This document shows, piece by piece, positions 34,806 to 43,766 of a stretch of DNA of 64,000 bases (within the stretch, counting starts at the first letter, position 1; every line of letters begins with the position of its first letter). The stretch is from Plantibacter flavus (GTDB taxonomy: Bacteria; Actinomycetota; Actinomycetes; Actinomycetales; Microbacteriaceae), in NCBI RefSeq assembly GCF_002024505.1, contig NZ_CP019402.1, positions 2,046,001 to 2,110,000 on the forward strand, read 5' to 3'. The notes below the pieces were generated by a model. The model was given only the letters and a program-made list of their open reading frames with translations, was not told the DNA's origin and searched no databases. Position numbers and translations under genes: made by a program.

Positions 34806-36179
34806 TCACAGCGCGTGCAGGGGCTTGCCTGCGAGCGCGAGGAATGCTTCGCCGAGCGCCTCGTTCTGCGTGGGGTGCGCGTGGATCAGCGGCGCGATGT
34901 CCTCGGGGTAGGCCTCCCAGTTGACGGCGAGCTGGCCTTCGGCGATGAGCTCACCGACGCGGGCGCCGATCATGTGCACACCGATGACGGGGCCGTCGTT
35001 GACCCGAATGACCTTGACATTGCCACTCGTGCCGATGATCTCGCTCTTGCCGTTGCCGGCGAGGTTGAAGTCGTAGCTCGTGATGTTGTCGGCGCCGTAC
35101 TGCTCGGCCGCCTTGGCCTCGCTGAGACCGACGGACGCGATCTCGGGGTCGCTGTACGTGACCTTCGGGATGTTGACGTCCTCGATGATGACGGGCTTGA
35201 GACCGGCGATCTCCTCGGCCACGAAGATGCCCTGCTGGAAGCCGCGGTGCGCGAGCTGCAGGCCGGGGACGATGTCGCCGACGGCGTAGAGCCCGGGGAT
35301 GTTCGTCTCGAGACGGTCGTTGGTGATGACGAAGCCGCGGTCGATGGTGACACCGACCTCCTCGAAGCCGAGTCCGGCGGTCGACGGGCCACGGCCGACG
35401 GCGACGAGCAGCAGCTCGGCGTCGATCGTCTTGCCGTCCTCGAGCGTGATGTGCACGCCCGAGTCGTCCTGGGTGACGCCCTGGAACCGCACGCCGAGCG
35501 AGTACTCGATGCCGCGCTTGCGGAACGCGCGCTCGAGCGCCTTGCTGATCGACTCGTCCTCGTTGGGGACGAGGTGGGGGAGCGCCTCGATGATCGTGAC
35601 CTCGGTCCCGAACGACTTCCAGACGCTCGCGAACTCGACGCCGATCACGCCGCCGCCGAGGACGGCGACCTTCTTCGGCACGAAGTCGAGCTGCAGCGCC
35701 TGCTCGCTCGTGATGACGCGGCCACCGATCTCGAGACCGGGGAGCGAGCGGCTGTACGAGCCCGTCGCGAGGATCACGTTCTTGCCGGTGATGAGGTCGT
35801 CGCCGACCTGCACGCTCGTCGGGGAGACCAGACGGCCCTCACCCTCGATGGTGGTGATGCCGCGGGCCTTCACGAGGCCCTGGAGTCCCTTGTACTTCTT
35901 CGCGACGATGCCCTCGCGGTACTTCGTGACGCCCTCGATGTCGATGCCTTCGAAGGTGGACTTGACGCCGTACTTCTCCGACTCGCGCGATGCGTCCGCG
36001 ACCTCGGCGGAGTGCAGCAGCGCCTTCGTCGGGATGCAACCGCGGTGGAGGCAGGTGCCGCCGACCTTGTCCTTCTCGATCATGCCGACGGTGAGGCCGA
36101 GCTGCGAAGCGCGCAACGCCGCAGCGTATCCGCCGCTTCCGCCTCCCAGGACTACCAGGTCAAAATTCTGCTCGGACAC
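34806..36179 (-). CDS. lpdA: dihydrolipoyl dehydrogenase (E3)
   Basis: A 457-residue flavoprotein disulfide oxidoreductase. FAD is bound by LVVLGGGSGGYAAALRASQL (8-27), the redox-active cysteines are C43 and C48 in GGTCLHRGCIPTK, NAD is bound by KKVAVLGGGVIGVEFASV, and the C-terminal catalytic His-Glu is in HAHPTQNEALGE. It reoxidises dihydrolipoamide of the 2-oxoacid dehydrogenase E2 and, as known in actinobacteria, can feed Ohr. AAGGAG lies seven bases before GTG 36179. pepA is upstream and sucB downstream on the same strand. Confidence 0.96.
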   Translation of the reverse strand: MSEQNFDLVVLGGGSGGYAAALRASQLGLTVGMIEKDKVGGTCLHRGCIPTKALLHSAEVADASRESEKYGVKSTFEGIDIEGVTKYREGIVAKKYKGLQGLVKARGITTIEGEGRLVSPTSVQVGDDLITGKNVILATGSYSRSLPGLEIGGRVITSEQALQLDFVPKKVAVLGGGVIGVEFASVWKSFGTEVTIIEALPHLVPNEDESISKALERAFRKRGIEYSLGVRFQGVTQDDSGVHITLEDGKTIDAELLLVAVGRGPSTAGLGFEEVGVTIDRGFVITNDRLETNIPGLYAVGDIVPGLQLAHRGFQQGIFVAEEIAGLKPVIIEDVNIPKVTYSDPEIASVGLSEAKAAEQYGADNITSYDFNLAGNGKSEIIGTSGNVKVIRVNDGPVIGVHMIGARVGELIAEGQLAVNWEAYPEDIAPLIHAHPTQNEALGEAFLALAGKPLHAL

Positions 36180-36274
36180 TCCGTTGCTCCTTGTGTGTGC
36201 TTCGTGGTCGATCGGAAACCGTCGTGGTGTGTTCGGCGGCGTCGAGGCGGGTCGAACCGCCCCCACCGACCTTA

Positions 36275-37777
36275 CTACGGGTGGCTAATCTCCTCGGCCA
36301 TTGCGAGGAGGGTGCGGACCGCGACGCCGGTCGGCCCCTTGGCGGTGAAGCCGTAGGGGGCGTCGCCGTTCATCGCGCTCCCTGCGATGTCCAGGTGGGC
36401 CCACGGGATTCGAGTGGTGCCGCCCTCCTCGTCGGTGCGGTCCGCGATGAACTCCTGGAGGAACGTGCCTGCGACGAGCATGCCGCCCGCGGTGGTGCCG
36501 GGCTTCGCGTTGGCGAGGTCGGCGACGTCGGAGTCGAGGACCTTGCGCAGCTCCGCGGGGAACGGCATCGGCCAGAACAGTTCGTCCGCACCGGAACCGG
36601 TCGCGATGAGGTCGGTGACGAAGGAAGCGTCACCCATGACGCCCGTGTAGCGGTTGCCGAGCGCGACCACCGCCGCTCCCGTGAGGGTCGCCACGTCGAT
36701 GATGGCGTCCGGGCCCTCCTCGCCTGCGGCGACGAGTCCGTCGGCGAGGACCAGCCGGCCCTCGGCGTCGGTGTTGGTGACCTCGACCGTGCGTCCACCC
36801 CGGATGGTGAGGACGTCGTTCGGCCGGATCGCCGTGCCCGACGGGAGGTTCTCGGCGAGGCAGAGCCACGCGGTCAGCCGGGTGGGCACTCCGAGACGCG
36901 CGGCCGCGGCCAGGACGGCGAGCACGGTCGCCGCGCCGGTCATGTCGTACTTCATGCCGACCATCGAGACCGGCGGCTTCAGCGAGAGGCCGCCGCTGTC
37001 GAAGGTGATGCCCTTCCCGACGAGGGCCAGGTGGCTCCGGGCCGCCTCAGGGTGGTAGCTCAGCTTGACGAGTCGCGGAGGCCGGGAGGAACCCTGCCCG
37101 ACACCGAGGATGCCGCCGAAGCCGTCCTCGGCCAAGCGGGTCTCGTCCCATTCCTCGACCTCGACGTCGAGGCCGTCGACCGCTGCGCGGGCCGCGTCGG
37201 CGAAGGTCGCCGGGTAGAGCTCGTTCGGCGGCGTGTTGACCAGGTCCTTGACGAGCGCGATGGCCTCGGCGACCGCGGTGGCGTGCTCCGCGAGCCCGGC
37301 ATCCGGTGCGTCCACGCTCGACGGGACGACGACGGTGACCCACCCGAGCGGTGTCGGTGCCGGCGCGGATCCGACACCGCGCGACGCGGTGTAGCGGTAG
37401 GCGCCGATGGCCGCCCCCTCGAGGACGGCTTCGGCGGCGGCGGCCGTCTCCTCCGTCAACGCGAACGCGATCGAGGCCTGGCCGTCGATCGTCCGGGTCA
37501 CCGCACCTGCCGCTCGTCGGAAGGCCGCGTCGTCCGCATCCGGCCCGAGGCCGACCAGCACGAGACCGGAGGCCGCACCGAACCGGTCCGGGAGGCGTCG
37601 CACCTGGTCTTCGGATCCCGTGACTCCGGAGGCGCGCAGCTCGTCCGCGAGCGGCGCGTAGACGTCGGGCGCCAGGAGCTCCGGTCCGTCGTCGCCCTTC
37701 CTCACCGCGAGGACGAGCAGCTCGGCCTCGATTCCCTCGACGGCGGCGGACAACACGGAGAGCACGGGGATCGTCAT
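36275..37777 (-). CDS. pepA: leucyl aminopeptidase (M17)
   Basis: A 500-residue two-domain peptidase. The C-terminal catalytic half carries LVGKGITFDSGGLSLKPP (catalytic Lys and metal Asp), NTDAEGRLVLADG (metal-binding Asp and Glu plus the catalytic Arg) and DVATLTGAAVVALG. It removes N-terminal leucine and other residues as a hexamer with two metal ions. The start at 37777 is six bases after TACGAT on the minus strand, a leaderless arrangement; it is first of the pepA-lpdA-sucB run. Confidence 0.94.
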   Translation of the reverse strand: MTIPVLSVLSAAVEGIEAELLVLAVRKGDDGPELLAPDVYAPLADELRASGVTGSEDQVRRLPDRFGAASGLVLVGLGPDADDAAFRRAAGAVTRTIDGQASIAFALTEETAAAAEAVLEGAAIGAYRYTASRGVGSAPAPTPLGWVTVVVPSSVDAPDAGLAEHATAVAEAIALVKDLVNTPPNELYPATFADAARAAVDGLDVEVEEWDETRLAEDGFGGILGVGQGSSRPPRLVKLSYHPEAARSHLALVGKGITFDSGGLSLKPPVSMVGMKYDMTGAATVLAVLAAAARLGVPTRLTAWLCLAENLPSGTAIRPNDVLTIRGGRTVEVTNTDAEGRLVLADGLVAAGEEGPDAIIDVATLTGAAVVALGNRYTGVMGDASFVTDLIATGSGADELFWPMPFPAELRKVLDSDVADLANAKPGTTAGGMLVAGTFLQEFIADRTDEEGGTTRIPWAHLDIAGSAMNGDAPYGFTAKGPTGVAVRTLLAMAEEISHP

Positions 37778-37783
37778 GCCTCC

Positions 37784-37789
37784 ATCGTA
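37784..37789 (-). promoter_or_regulatory. -10 element of pepA (leaderless)
   Basis: TACGAT on the minus strand exactly six bases before ATG 37777. Confidence 0.5.
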
Positions 37790-37885
37790 GGCACGAGCGG
37801 TTCAGGACCGAGGCGGGGCCGCCGGTGTTCGCTCTCGGCGGTACGGCCGAGGCTCGGAGGGGAAGGGCGCTGCGACACCCCCGTT

Positions 37886-37891
37886 TAGAGT
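37886..37891 (+). promoter_or_regulatory. -10 element of the PAC2 gene (leaderless)
   Basis: TAGAGT exactly six bases before ATG 37898. Confidence 0.55.
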
Positions 37892-37897
37892 TGAACC

Positions 37898-38821
37898 ATG
37901 CCTACGCCTGACGACCTCTACGAGGTGCACCCGGAGATCGACATCCCCGCCGGCCTCCACCTCGTCGCGGGGCTCACCGGGTTCTCCGACGCCGGCGGCG
38001 CGGTCGGGCAGTTGAACGCCTACCTCGACGACGTCCTCGACACGACGGTCATCGCCGAGTTCGACGCCGATGTCCTGCTCGACTACCGCGCCCGCCGGCC
38101 GATCATCTCGTTCGACCAGGACCACCTGACGGAGTACCGGCCGCCTCGGCTGACCCTGTCGCTGGCCCACGACGAACTCGGGTCGCCGTTCCTGCTGCTC
38201 ACCGGTTTCGAGCCCGACTTCCTCTGGGACCGCTTCGTCGCGGCCGTGCTCGAGCTCGTCGACCGCTTCCGGGTCAGCGACACCACGTGGGTGCACGCCA
38301 TCCCGATGCCGGTCCCGCACACCAGGCCGATCGGCGTCACCGTCAGCGGCAACCGGTTCGACCTCATCGAGTCGCTCTCGGTCTGGCGCCCCCGCACCCA
38401 GGTGCCGTCCAACGTGCTCCACCTCCTCGAGTACCGCCTCTACGAGCGCGGCGACAGCATCGCGGCCTTCGTGCTCCTCGTTCCGCATTACCTCGCCGAC
38501 ACCGAGTTCCCGGCCGCGGCGATCACGGCGATCGAGAGCCTCAGTGCGGCGACCGGCCTCATCTTCCCCACGGACCGCCTCCGCGAGGACAGCCGCGACT
38601 TCCTCACCAAGATCGACGAGCAGGTCGGGACCAACCACGAGCTCGGCCAGCTGGTCACGACGCTGGAGGAGCGGTACGACGCCTACATGGCCGACAACTC
38701 GCCGAAATCGCCGCTCACCGACATCGACGGGGCGCTCCCGACGGCCGACGAGATCGCCGCGGAGCTCGAGAAGTTCCTCGCGAGCCGGCGCCACGGCGAC
38801 GAGGACCGCTCGACCACCTAA
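37898..38821 (+). CDS. PAC2 family protein
   Basis: A 307-residue protein with the PAC2 (proteasome assembly chaperone 2-like) fold: LVAGLTGFSDAGGAVGQLNAYL (22-43), the DYRARRPIISFD strand, and IPMPVPHTRPIGVTVSG. The end is a helical EIAAELEKFLASRR. PAC2 proteins are common in Actinobacteria, including species without proteasomes (such as most Microbacteriaceae), so an assembly chaperone role is uncertain. The MFS gene follows with its own -10 built from this gene's stop codon. Confidence 0.92.
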   Translation: MPTPDDLYEVHPEIDIPAGLHLVAGLTGFSDAGGAVGQLNAYLDDVLDTTVIAEFDADVLLDYRARRPIISFDQDHLTEYRPPRLTLSLAHDELGSPFLLLTGFEPDFLWDRFVAAVLELVDRFRVSDTTWVHAIPMPVPHTRPIGVTVSGNRFDLIESLSVWRPRTQVPSNVLHLLEYRLYERGDSIAAFVLLVPHYLADTEFPAAAITAIESLSAATGLIFPTDRLREDSRDFLTKIDEQVGTNHELGQLVTTLEERYDAYMADNSPKSPLTDIDGALPTADEIAAELEKFLASRRHGDEDRSTT

Positions 38822-38824
38822 GCT
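38819..38824 (+). promoter_or_regulatory. -10 element of the MFS gene, containing the PAC2 stop codon
   Basis: TAAGCT starts with the TAA stop of the preceding gene and is six bases before GTG 38831. Confidence 0.5.
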
Positions 38825-38830
38825 GGATCG

Positions 38831-40138
38831 GTGGGATCTCGACGCGTCTGGTGGGTGTTCGGCGTCGGGGTGTTCGCCTACCTCATCACCGTCATGCAGC
38901 GGTCGACGCTCGGTGTGGCGGCGGTGGACGCCACCGAGCGGTTCCAGATCGACGCCGCCGCGCTCTCGACCCTCGCGGTCGCGCAGTTGATCGTGTACGC
39001 CGCCATGCAGGTCCCGGTCGGGGTGCTCATCGACCGCCTCGGGCCTCGCGTCCTGATCATCGCGGGGCTGACCGTCGTCATGGCGGGCCAGATCTGGCTG
39101 GGCCTCACGACCGAACTCGGCGGTGCGATCGTCGGCCGGATGCTGGTCGGCCTCGGCGACGCCGCGGTGTTCACCTCCGTGTTGCGGCTCGTGAACTCCT
39201 GGTTCCCCACCCGTCGGGTGCCGATCGTCTCGCAGTGGGTCGGCAACATCGGGCAGATCGGACAGGTCCTCTCGGCGGTGCCGTTCTCCTTCGTCCTGCA
39301 CGCCTTCGGCTGGTCGCCGGCGTTCCTCAGTGCGGCCGGTCTCGTCCTCCTGGCACTCGTCGGGGTGTTGATCGTCGTCCGCGACCGGCCGTCCGGTTCC
39401 GACGAGGCACCGCGCCCGGAGACCTGGGGCCACGTCGTCCGCGAGGTCCTCATCAGTCTGCGCCGGCCAGGGACGCGTCTCGGGTTCTGGTCGCACTTCG
39501 TCACCCAGTCCTCCGGCACGGTCCTCACGCTGCTCTGGGGCTTCCCCTTCATGGTCTACGCCCTCGGCTACCCGCAGCCCCTCGCCGCATCGTTGCTCAT
39601 CGTGATCGTGGTCTCCGGCATGATCGCCGGACCCGTCCTCGGGGTGCTCACCGCCCGGTTCCCGTACCGGCGGAGCAACCTCGTGCTCGGGATCGTCACG
39701 GTCATGGGCGTCGCCTGGGCCGTACTCCTCCTCTGGCCGGGCATCCCGCCGATGTGGCTCGTGATCGTCCTGTTCGTCGTGGTCGGGGTCGGGGGCCCCG
39801 GTTCACTCATCGGGTTCGACTTCGCCCGTACCTTCAACCCAATCCGCGCGCTCGGCGGAGCGAACGGCATCGTGAACGTCGGTGGGTTCCTCGCCAGCTT
39901 CGTCATGATGTTCCTCATCGGACTCATCATCGACGCGGTCAGCGGGGGATCCCGTGCCGACTACTCCATGGACAGCTTCCGGATCGCCTTCTCCGTGCAG
40001 TACCTCGTGGTCGGGTTCGGGGTGGCGATGCTGCTCGTCGCCCGGTCCCGCACCCGGAGACGCTTCGCCGAGGACGAGGGCATCGCCGTCGGTCCGTTGT
40101 GGATCGCGGTCCGAGCGAGGCTCGGGCGCCGTCGCTGA
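38831..40138 (+). CDS. MFS transporter (NNP/GlpT-like major facilitator)
   Basis: A 435-residue protein with about 12 hydrophobic helices. The first is VWWVFGVGVFAYLITVM, the loop 2-3 motif appears as VGVLIDRLGPRVLII, and TM4 has VGRMLVGLGDAAVFTSVLRL with the conserved acidic residue. The second half has a long FGFPFMVYALGY-type TM7 region and GPGSLIGFDFARTFNP. The substrate is unknown. The PAC2 gene 10 bases upstream may be cotranscribed. Confidence 0.88.
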   Translation: MGSRRVWWVFGVGVFAYLITVMQRSTLGVAAVDATERFQIDAAALSTLAVAQLIVYAAMQVPVGVLIDRLGPRVLIIAGLTVVMAGQIWLGLTTELGGAIVGRMLVGLGDAAVFTSVLRLVNSWFPTRRVPIVSQWVGNIGQIGQVLSAVPFSFVLHAFGWSPAFLSAAGLVLLALVGVLIVVRDRPSGSDEAPRPETWGHVVREVLISLRRPGTRLGFWSHFVTQSSGTVLTLLWGFPFMVYALGYPQPLAASLLIVIVVSGMIAGPVLGVLTARFPYRRSNLVLGIVTVMGVAWAVLLLWPGIPPMWLVIVLFVVVGVGGPGSLIGFDFARTFNPIRALGGANGIVNVGGFLASFVMMFLIGLIIDAVSGGSRADYSMDSFRIAFSVQYLVVGFGVAMLLVARSRTRRRFAEDEGIAVGPLWIAVRARLGRRR

Positions 40139-40207
40139 GCGTTCGCTTCGTCCCCTGATCCCACCCTTGACAAACGGCCTGTGGCTCTGTGGCCTTCCTG
40201 CGCGCGC

Positions 40208-40213
40208 TATAAT
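40208..40213 (+). promoter_or_regulatory. -10 element upstream of the sigma factor gene
   Basis: A perfect TATAAT 150 bases upstream of the ATG 40363, the best -10 in the window. No good -35 sits 16-18 bases before it; the TTGACA at 40167-40172 is 35 bases away, too far to pair with it. A second TTGACA at 40279 has no partner. Confidence 0.5.
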
Positions 40214-40362
40214 GGAACACGGACCCGTTCACCTCTCGGAATGTCGGCGGCCCTTTTCGGGTTGCACTGCACCAAGACTTGACATGGGTCCTCGTAATGT
40301 CCGAAATCACGGACGATCCGGCGATGACTGTCCATGCCGGGTCCGAACAGGAAGGTGCAGCT

Positions 40363-41646
40363 ATGGCCACCAAGACGGCTCGCGCAGACGAAGCAGCGCC
40401 AGCAGACGAGGCCACGGAGGCTCCCGCAGCGAAGGCTCGGACCACCAAGGCCACCACGACCCGAGCGAAGGCTGCTCCCAAGAAGGCCACCCGCGCTAAG
40501 GCGGGTACGACGTCGAGCACGGAGCCCGATGAGGGCTCGGACGACGAGGACGTCGTCGTCGAGGTCGTCGCCGACGACGCCGTGGTCGACGCGCCCGCGG
40601 GCGACGCCACCGAGGCGGTCGAGGAGGAGGACGACAAGTCCGTGCCGGAGATCACCCTCCCCACCGACGCACTCGTGCTCTCCAACAGCGACGACGACGA
40701 GATCCCGGTGTACTCGGCCGCGATCACCGGCGCCACCGCCGACCCGGTCAAGGACTACCTCAAGCAGATCGGTAAGGTCGCGCTCCTCAACGCGGCCGAA
40801 GAGGTCGAACTCGCGATGCGCATCGAGGCGGGCCTCTTCGCCGAGGACAAACTCGCCCAGCTCTCCGACCTCGAGAAGCGCTCGCGGGTCGGTCGTGAGC
40901 TCCAGTGGGTCGCGAAGGACGGCGCCCGTGCCAAGAGCCACCTCCTCGGGGCGAACCTCCGACTCGTCGTGAGCCTCGCCAAGCGGTACACGGGCCGCGG
41001 CATGCAGTTCCTCGACCTCATCCAAGAGGGCAACCTCGGCCTCATCCGCGCGGTCGAGAAGTTCGACTACACCAAGGGCTTCAAGTTCTCCACCTACGCG
41101 ACCTGGTGGATCCGTCAGGCCATCACGCGTGCCATGGCCGACCAGGCGCGCACCATCCGCATCCCGGTGCACATGGTCGAGGTCATCAACAAGCTCGCCC
41201 GCGTCCAGCGGCAGATGCTGCAGGACCTGGGCCGCGAGCCCACGCCCGAGGAGCTCAGCCGCGAACTCGACATGACGCCTGAGAAGGTCATCGAGGTCCA
41301 GAAGTACGGCCGCGAGCCCATCTCGCTGCACACGCCCCTCGGCGAGGACGGCGACAGCGAGTTCGGCGACCTCATCGAGGACACCGAGGCGGTCGTGCCG
41401 GCCGACGCCGTCAGCTTCACGATGCTGCAGAAGCAGCTGGAGTCGCTCCTCGACTCGCTCTCCGAGCGGGAAGCGGGCGTCATCCGGATGCGCTTCGGCC
41501 TCGGCGACGGCATGCCGAAGACGCTCGACCAGATCGGCGACACCTTCGGGGTCACCCGTGAGCGCATCCGGCAGATCGAGTCGAAGACCATGGCGAAGCT
41601 GCGTCACCCGAGCCGATCCCAGTCGCTCCGCGACTACCTCGAGTAG
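40363..41646 (+). CDS. sigA: primary RNA polymerase sigma factor (SigA/RpoD/HrdB)
   Basis: A 427-residue group 1 sigma factor. An Ala/Lys/Thr- then Asp/Glu-rich N-terminal region (about 1-120) replaces the usual region 1.1; region 1.2 is [16 protein letters not shown]; regions 2.2-2.4 read [18 protein letters not shown] and [17 protein letters not shown]; region 3 begins [16 protein letters not shown]; region 4.2 is [20 protein letters not shown]. All these fit the housekeeping factor, recognising TTGACA/TATAAT-type promoters. Start is ATG 40363 with AAGGTG about seven bases before; ATG 40324 and ATG 40297 are upstream alternatives. Confidence 0.96.
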   Translation: MATKTARADEAAPADEATEAPAAKARTTKATTTRAKAAPKKATRAKAGTTSSTEPDEGSDDEDVVVEVVADDAVVDAPAGDATEAVEEEDDKSVPEITLPTDALVLSNSDDDEIPVYSAAITGATADPVKDYLKQIGKVALLNAAEEVELAMRIEAGLFAEDKLAQLSDLEKRSRVGRELQWVAKDGARAKSHLLGANLRLVVSLAKRYTGRGMQFLDLIQEGNLGLIRAVEKFDYTKGFKFSTYATWWIRQAITRAMADQARTIRIPVHMVEVINKLARVQRQMLQDLGREPTPEELSRELDMTPEKVIEVQKYGREPISLHTPLGEDGDSEFGDLIEDTEAVVPADAVSFTMLQKQLESLLDSLSEREAGVIRMRFGLGDGMPKTLDQIGDTFGVTRERIRQIESKTMAKLRHPSRSQSLRDYLE

Positions 41647-41650
41647 GAGC

Positions 41651-42913
41651 ATGCGCTACGCCCCGGCCATCCTCGCCGGTCGTGCCGTCCGATTCCTCGC
41701 CAGGCTGCGCAAGCCGGGCGGGGGATCGGCCGTTCCCGGCCTCGTGGTCAACCGCATCGCGCCCGGGTTCCTCCCCGACACGCTGAACGCCTTCCCGCGT
41801 GGTCTCGTAATCGTGAGCGGCTCGAGCGGGAAATCGACGACCACCAAGATGCTCGTCGGCATCCTGCGTGCCCACGGTGTGTCGGTCTTCACGAACCCGT
41901 CCACGGCGAACATCTCCCAGGGCCTCACCTCCGCCCTCCTCGAACGAGCCGACCTCCGCGGCCGGATCGACGCCGAGCTCGGGGTGCTCGAGATGGACGA
42001 AGGACACGGAGCGCTCATCGCGCCGCGGCTCGCGCCCGCCCACGTCATCCTGACCAACGTGTCCGTCGACCAGATCGACCGCTTCCACGACGCCGCCATG
42101 GTGGCGCGCATGCTCGACGCGATCGCTGCCCGATCGAGCACATCGCTCGTCCTGAACGGCGATGACGCGCTCGTCGACGCCGTCGCGCCGGGCAGCGACG
42201 CGACGCGATGGCGGTACGGCGTCTCGACGGCCGTGCTCGGGGCCAGCGCACGCGGCCTCGGGTACAGCACGACCTCGTCCGATCGGGTCGACCCCGGTTC
42301 CGGAACCGTCGTCGAAGCCCTCGAGGGCGATCTGGTGTCCATCACCCACCGCGGCGAGACCGTCCGATTCCGTCTGCCGGCCCGCGGCGTGCACTACGCC
42401 GTGGATGCGGCTGCCGCCCTCTCCGGCGCCGCCGCGATCCTCGGCCCCGAGTTCCAGCTCGCCACCGCGGCTGAGTCGTTCCACGCGCTCACGCCGGTGT
42501 TCGGCCGCGGCGAGGTGACGACCGTCCGCGGTGTCGAGGTCGAGTTCGTCCTCGTCCAGAACCCCGCGAGCTTCCAGCTCAACGTCGACAGCCTGGCGGC
42601 CGACACGGAGCAGATCCTGGTGGCCGTCGGAAGCGACGTCCGCGATCCCTCGTACCTCTGGCCGGTCGACACGTCCAAGCTCGGTCGTGTGGCGCTCGTG
42701 TCGGGGTCCAAGGCCTGGGAGGCAGCGCTGCAGCTGGGCTACGACGGCGTCGAGATCGACCGCATTGAACCGGACCTCGGCACGGCGTTGGACGCGTTCC
42801 TCGCCCTCCCGGCGCCCGCGCACGGTCGGAAGACCGTGATCTTCACCGCCGACTCGATGCGCCGCACCCGCGCGCACCTCGGCCTCGCCTCGAACGATCA
42901 GGACGACGCATGA
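41651..42913 (+). CDS. murT: MurT-type lipid II amidating ligase subunit lacking the zinc ribbon
   Basis: A 420-residue Mur-ligase-like protein. The P-loop is VIVSGSSGKSTTTKML (about 53-68), the central Mur domain includes LEMDEGHGALIAPRLAPAHV, and the C-terminal DUF1727 region reads VEFVLVQNPASFQ and VRDPSYLWPVDTSKL, where canonical MurT has the catalytic Asp in a DVSW-type motif. There is no cysteine anywhere in the protein, so the four-Cys zinc ribbon of firmicute MurT is gone; the segment after residue 190 is a divergent loop instead. Its stop overlaps the gatD start (ATGA), and it starts four bases after sigA. In other bacteria MurT-GatD amidates the alpha-carboxyl of D-Glu in lipid II. 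Confidence 0.88.
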   Translation: MRYAPAILAGRAVRFLARLRKPGGGSAVPGLVVNRIAPGFLPDTLNAFPRGLVIVSGSSGKSTTTKMLVGILRAHGVSVFTNPSTANISQGLTSALLERADLRGRIDAELGVLEMDEGHGALIAPRLAPAHVILTNVSVDQIDRFHDAAMVARMLDAIAARSSTSLVLNGDDALVDAVAPGSDATRWRYGVSTAVLGASARGLGYSTTSSDRVDPGSGTVVEALEGDLVSITHRGETVRFRLPARGVHYAVDAAAALSGAAAILGPEFQLATAAESFHALTPVFGRGEVTTVRGVEVEFVLVQNPASFQLNVDSLAADTEQILVAVGSDVRDPSYLWPVDTSKLGRVALVSGSKAWEAALQLGYDGVEIDRIEPDLGTALDAFLALPAPAHGRKTVIFTADSMRRTRAHLGLASNDQDDA

Positions 42914-43659
42914 CGACCGAGCCGACGATCACCATCGCCGTCCTCCTGCCCTCGAGCTGCAATGTGAACGGCGACGCCGAGAACGGTGCGGTCCTCGCTC
43001 GCCGGGCACGCGCACGGGGCCTCGCCGTCGAGCTCGTCCCGGTCGAATCGGTCGCCGAACTCCCGAGCACGGTCCACGCGGTCGTCCTCGGGTCGTGCGA
43101 CGACCCGTCGGCGCCACAGGTGCTCGAGGCGCTCCGGCCGTTCCGCGACGCCTTCATCGCCTGGGTGGAGGCCGGCGTGCCCGTCCTCGCGGTCGCCAAC
43201 GGGTGGAAGCTCCTCACTCGCCGGCTCGAGCTCGCGCCGGGGAGCTGGGTCGAGGGCCTCGCCATCATCGAGGGCGACGCCCCGTTGCGGCGCACGCGGG
43301 CGAGTGACGACCTCGTCGTCGTGCCGAGCGGCGGCCTCGAGCTCGACGCCCCGGTACTCGTCGGGTACGAGAACCACGGGCGGGACTTCCGAGCCGGGAC
43401 GGGCGTCGAGGCGATCGGCTCCGTGCAGCACGGACGAGGCAACGGCGACGGCACGGAGGGTGCGCTGGTCGGCCCGTTCGTCGGAACCCACCTGCACGGT
43501 CCCGTCCTCGCCAAGAACCCGGAGCTCGCCGATCGGCTGCTCCGTCTGGCGATCACGGTCGCCGCGGGCACCTTGATGCTCGACGAATCACCGGAACTCC
43601 ACGCCCTCGACGACATCGCTGCCAACGCCAGAGCGCACATCGTCTCCGCTCTCGGTTGA
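42910..43659 (+). CDS. gatD: GatD-type glutamine amidotransferase with no nucleophile cysteine
   Basis: A 249-residue class-I glutamine-amidotransferase-fold protein, the partner of MurT. The N-terminal YGDNGN-like turn appears as LPSSCNVNGDAENG, the typical GFENHGG as GYENHGRDF (152-160) and the catalytic His region is intact as GTHLHGPVLAKNPELAD (His196). At the nucleophile elbow, where GatD has LAICGGYQ, this sequence reads LAVANGWK with Ala96 at the Cys position. The only cysteines are C17 and C63, both far from the elbow. So glutamine hydrolysis is not expected. The ATG overlaps the murT stop. Confidence 0.88.
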   Translation: MTTEPTITIAVLLPSSCNVNGDAENGAVLARRARARGLAVELVPVESVAELPSTVHAVVLGSCDDPSAPQVLEALRPFRDAFIAWVEAGVPVLAVANGWKLLTRRLELAPGSWVEGLAIIEGDAPLRRTRASDDLVVVPSGGLELDAPVLVGYENHGRDFRAGTGVEAIGSVQHGRGNGDGTEGALVGPFVGTHLHGPVLAKNPELADRLLRLAITVAAGTLMLDESPELHALDDIAANARAHIVSALG

Positions 43660-43714
43660 GGCCGCGGGCGATCGAGCCCGCGCTGGTCCGTGTCCGCGCT
43701 TCCTCGATGACATG

Positions 43715-43751
43715 ACGAAGGGCCCCGGATCTCGGATCCGGGGCCCTTCGT
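43715..43751. terminator. bidirectional terminator between gatD and DUF7455
   Basis: Perfect 17-base arms around TCG: ACGAAGGGCCCCGGATC (43715-43731) and GATCCGGGGCCCTTCGT (43735-43751). Convergent genes, no T tract. Confidence 0.75.
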
Positions 43752-43766
43752 CGTGATGCCGGTGGA

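Noticed and set aside
34188..36356. Long plus-strand frame encoding an Ala/Gly-rich repeat protein opposite sucB/lpdA
   Set aside because: It is the complement of the sucB linker repeats and the lpdA gene.
40167..40172. TTGACA as the -35 of the sigA TATAAT
   Set aside because: The distance of 35 bases is twice the normal spacing.
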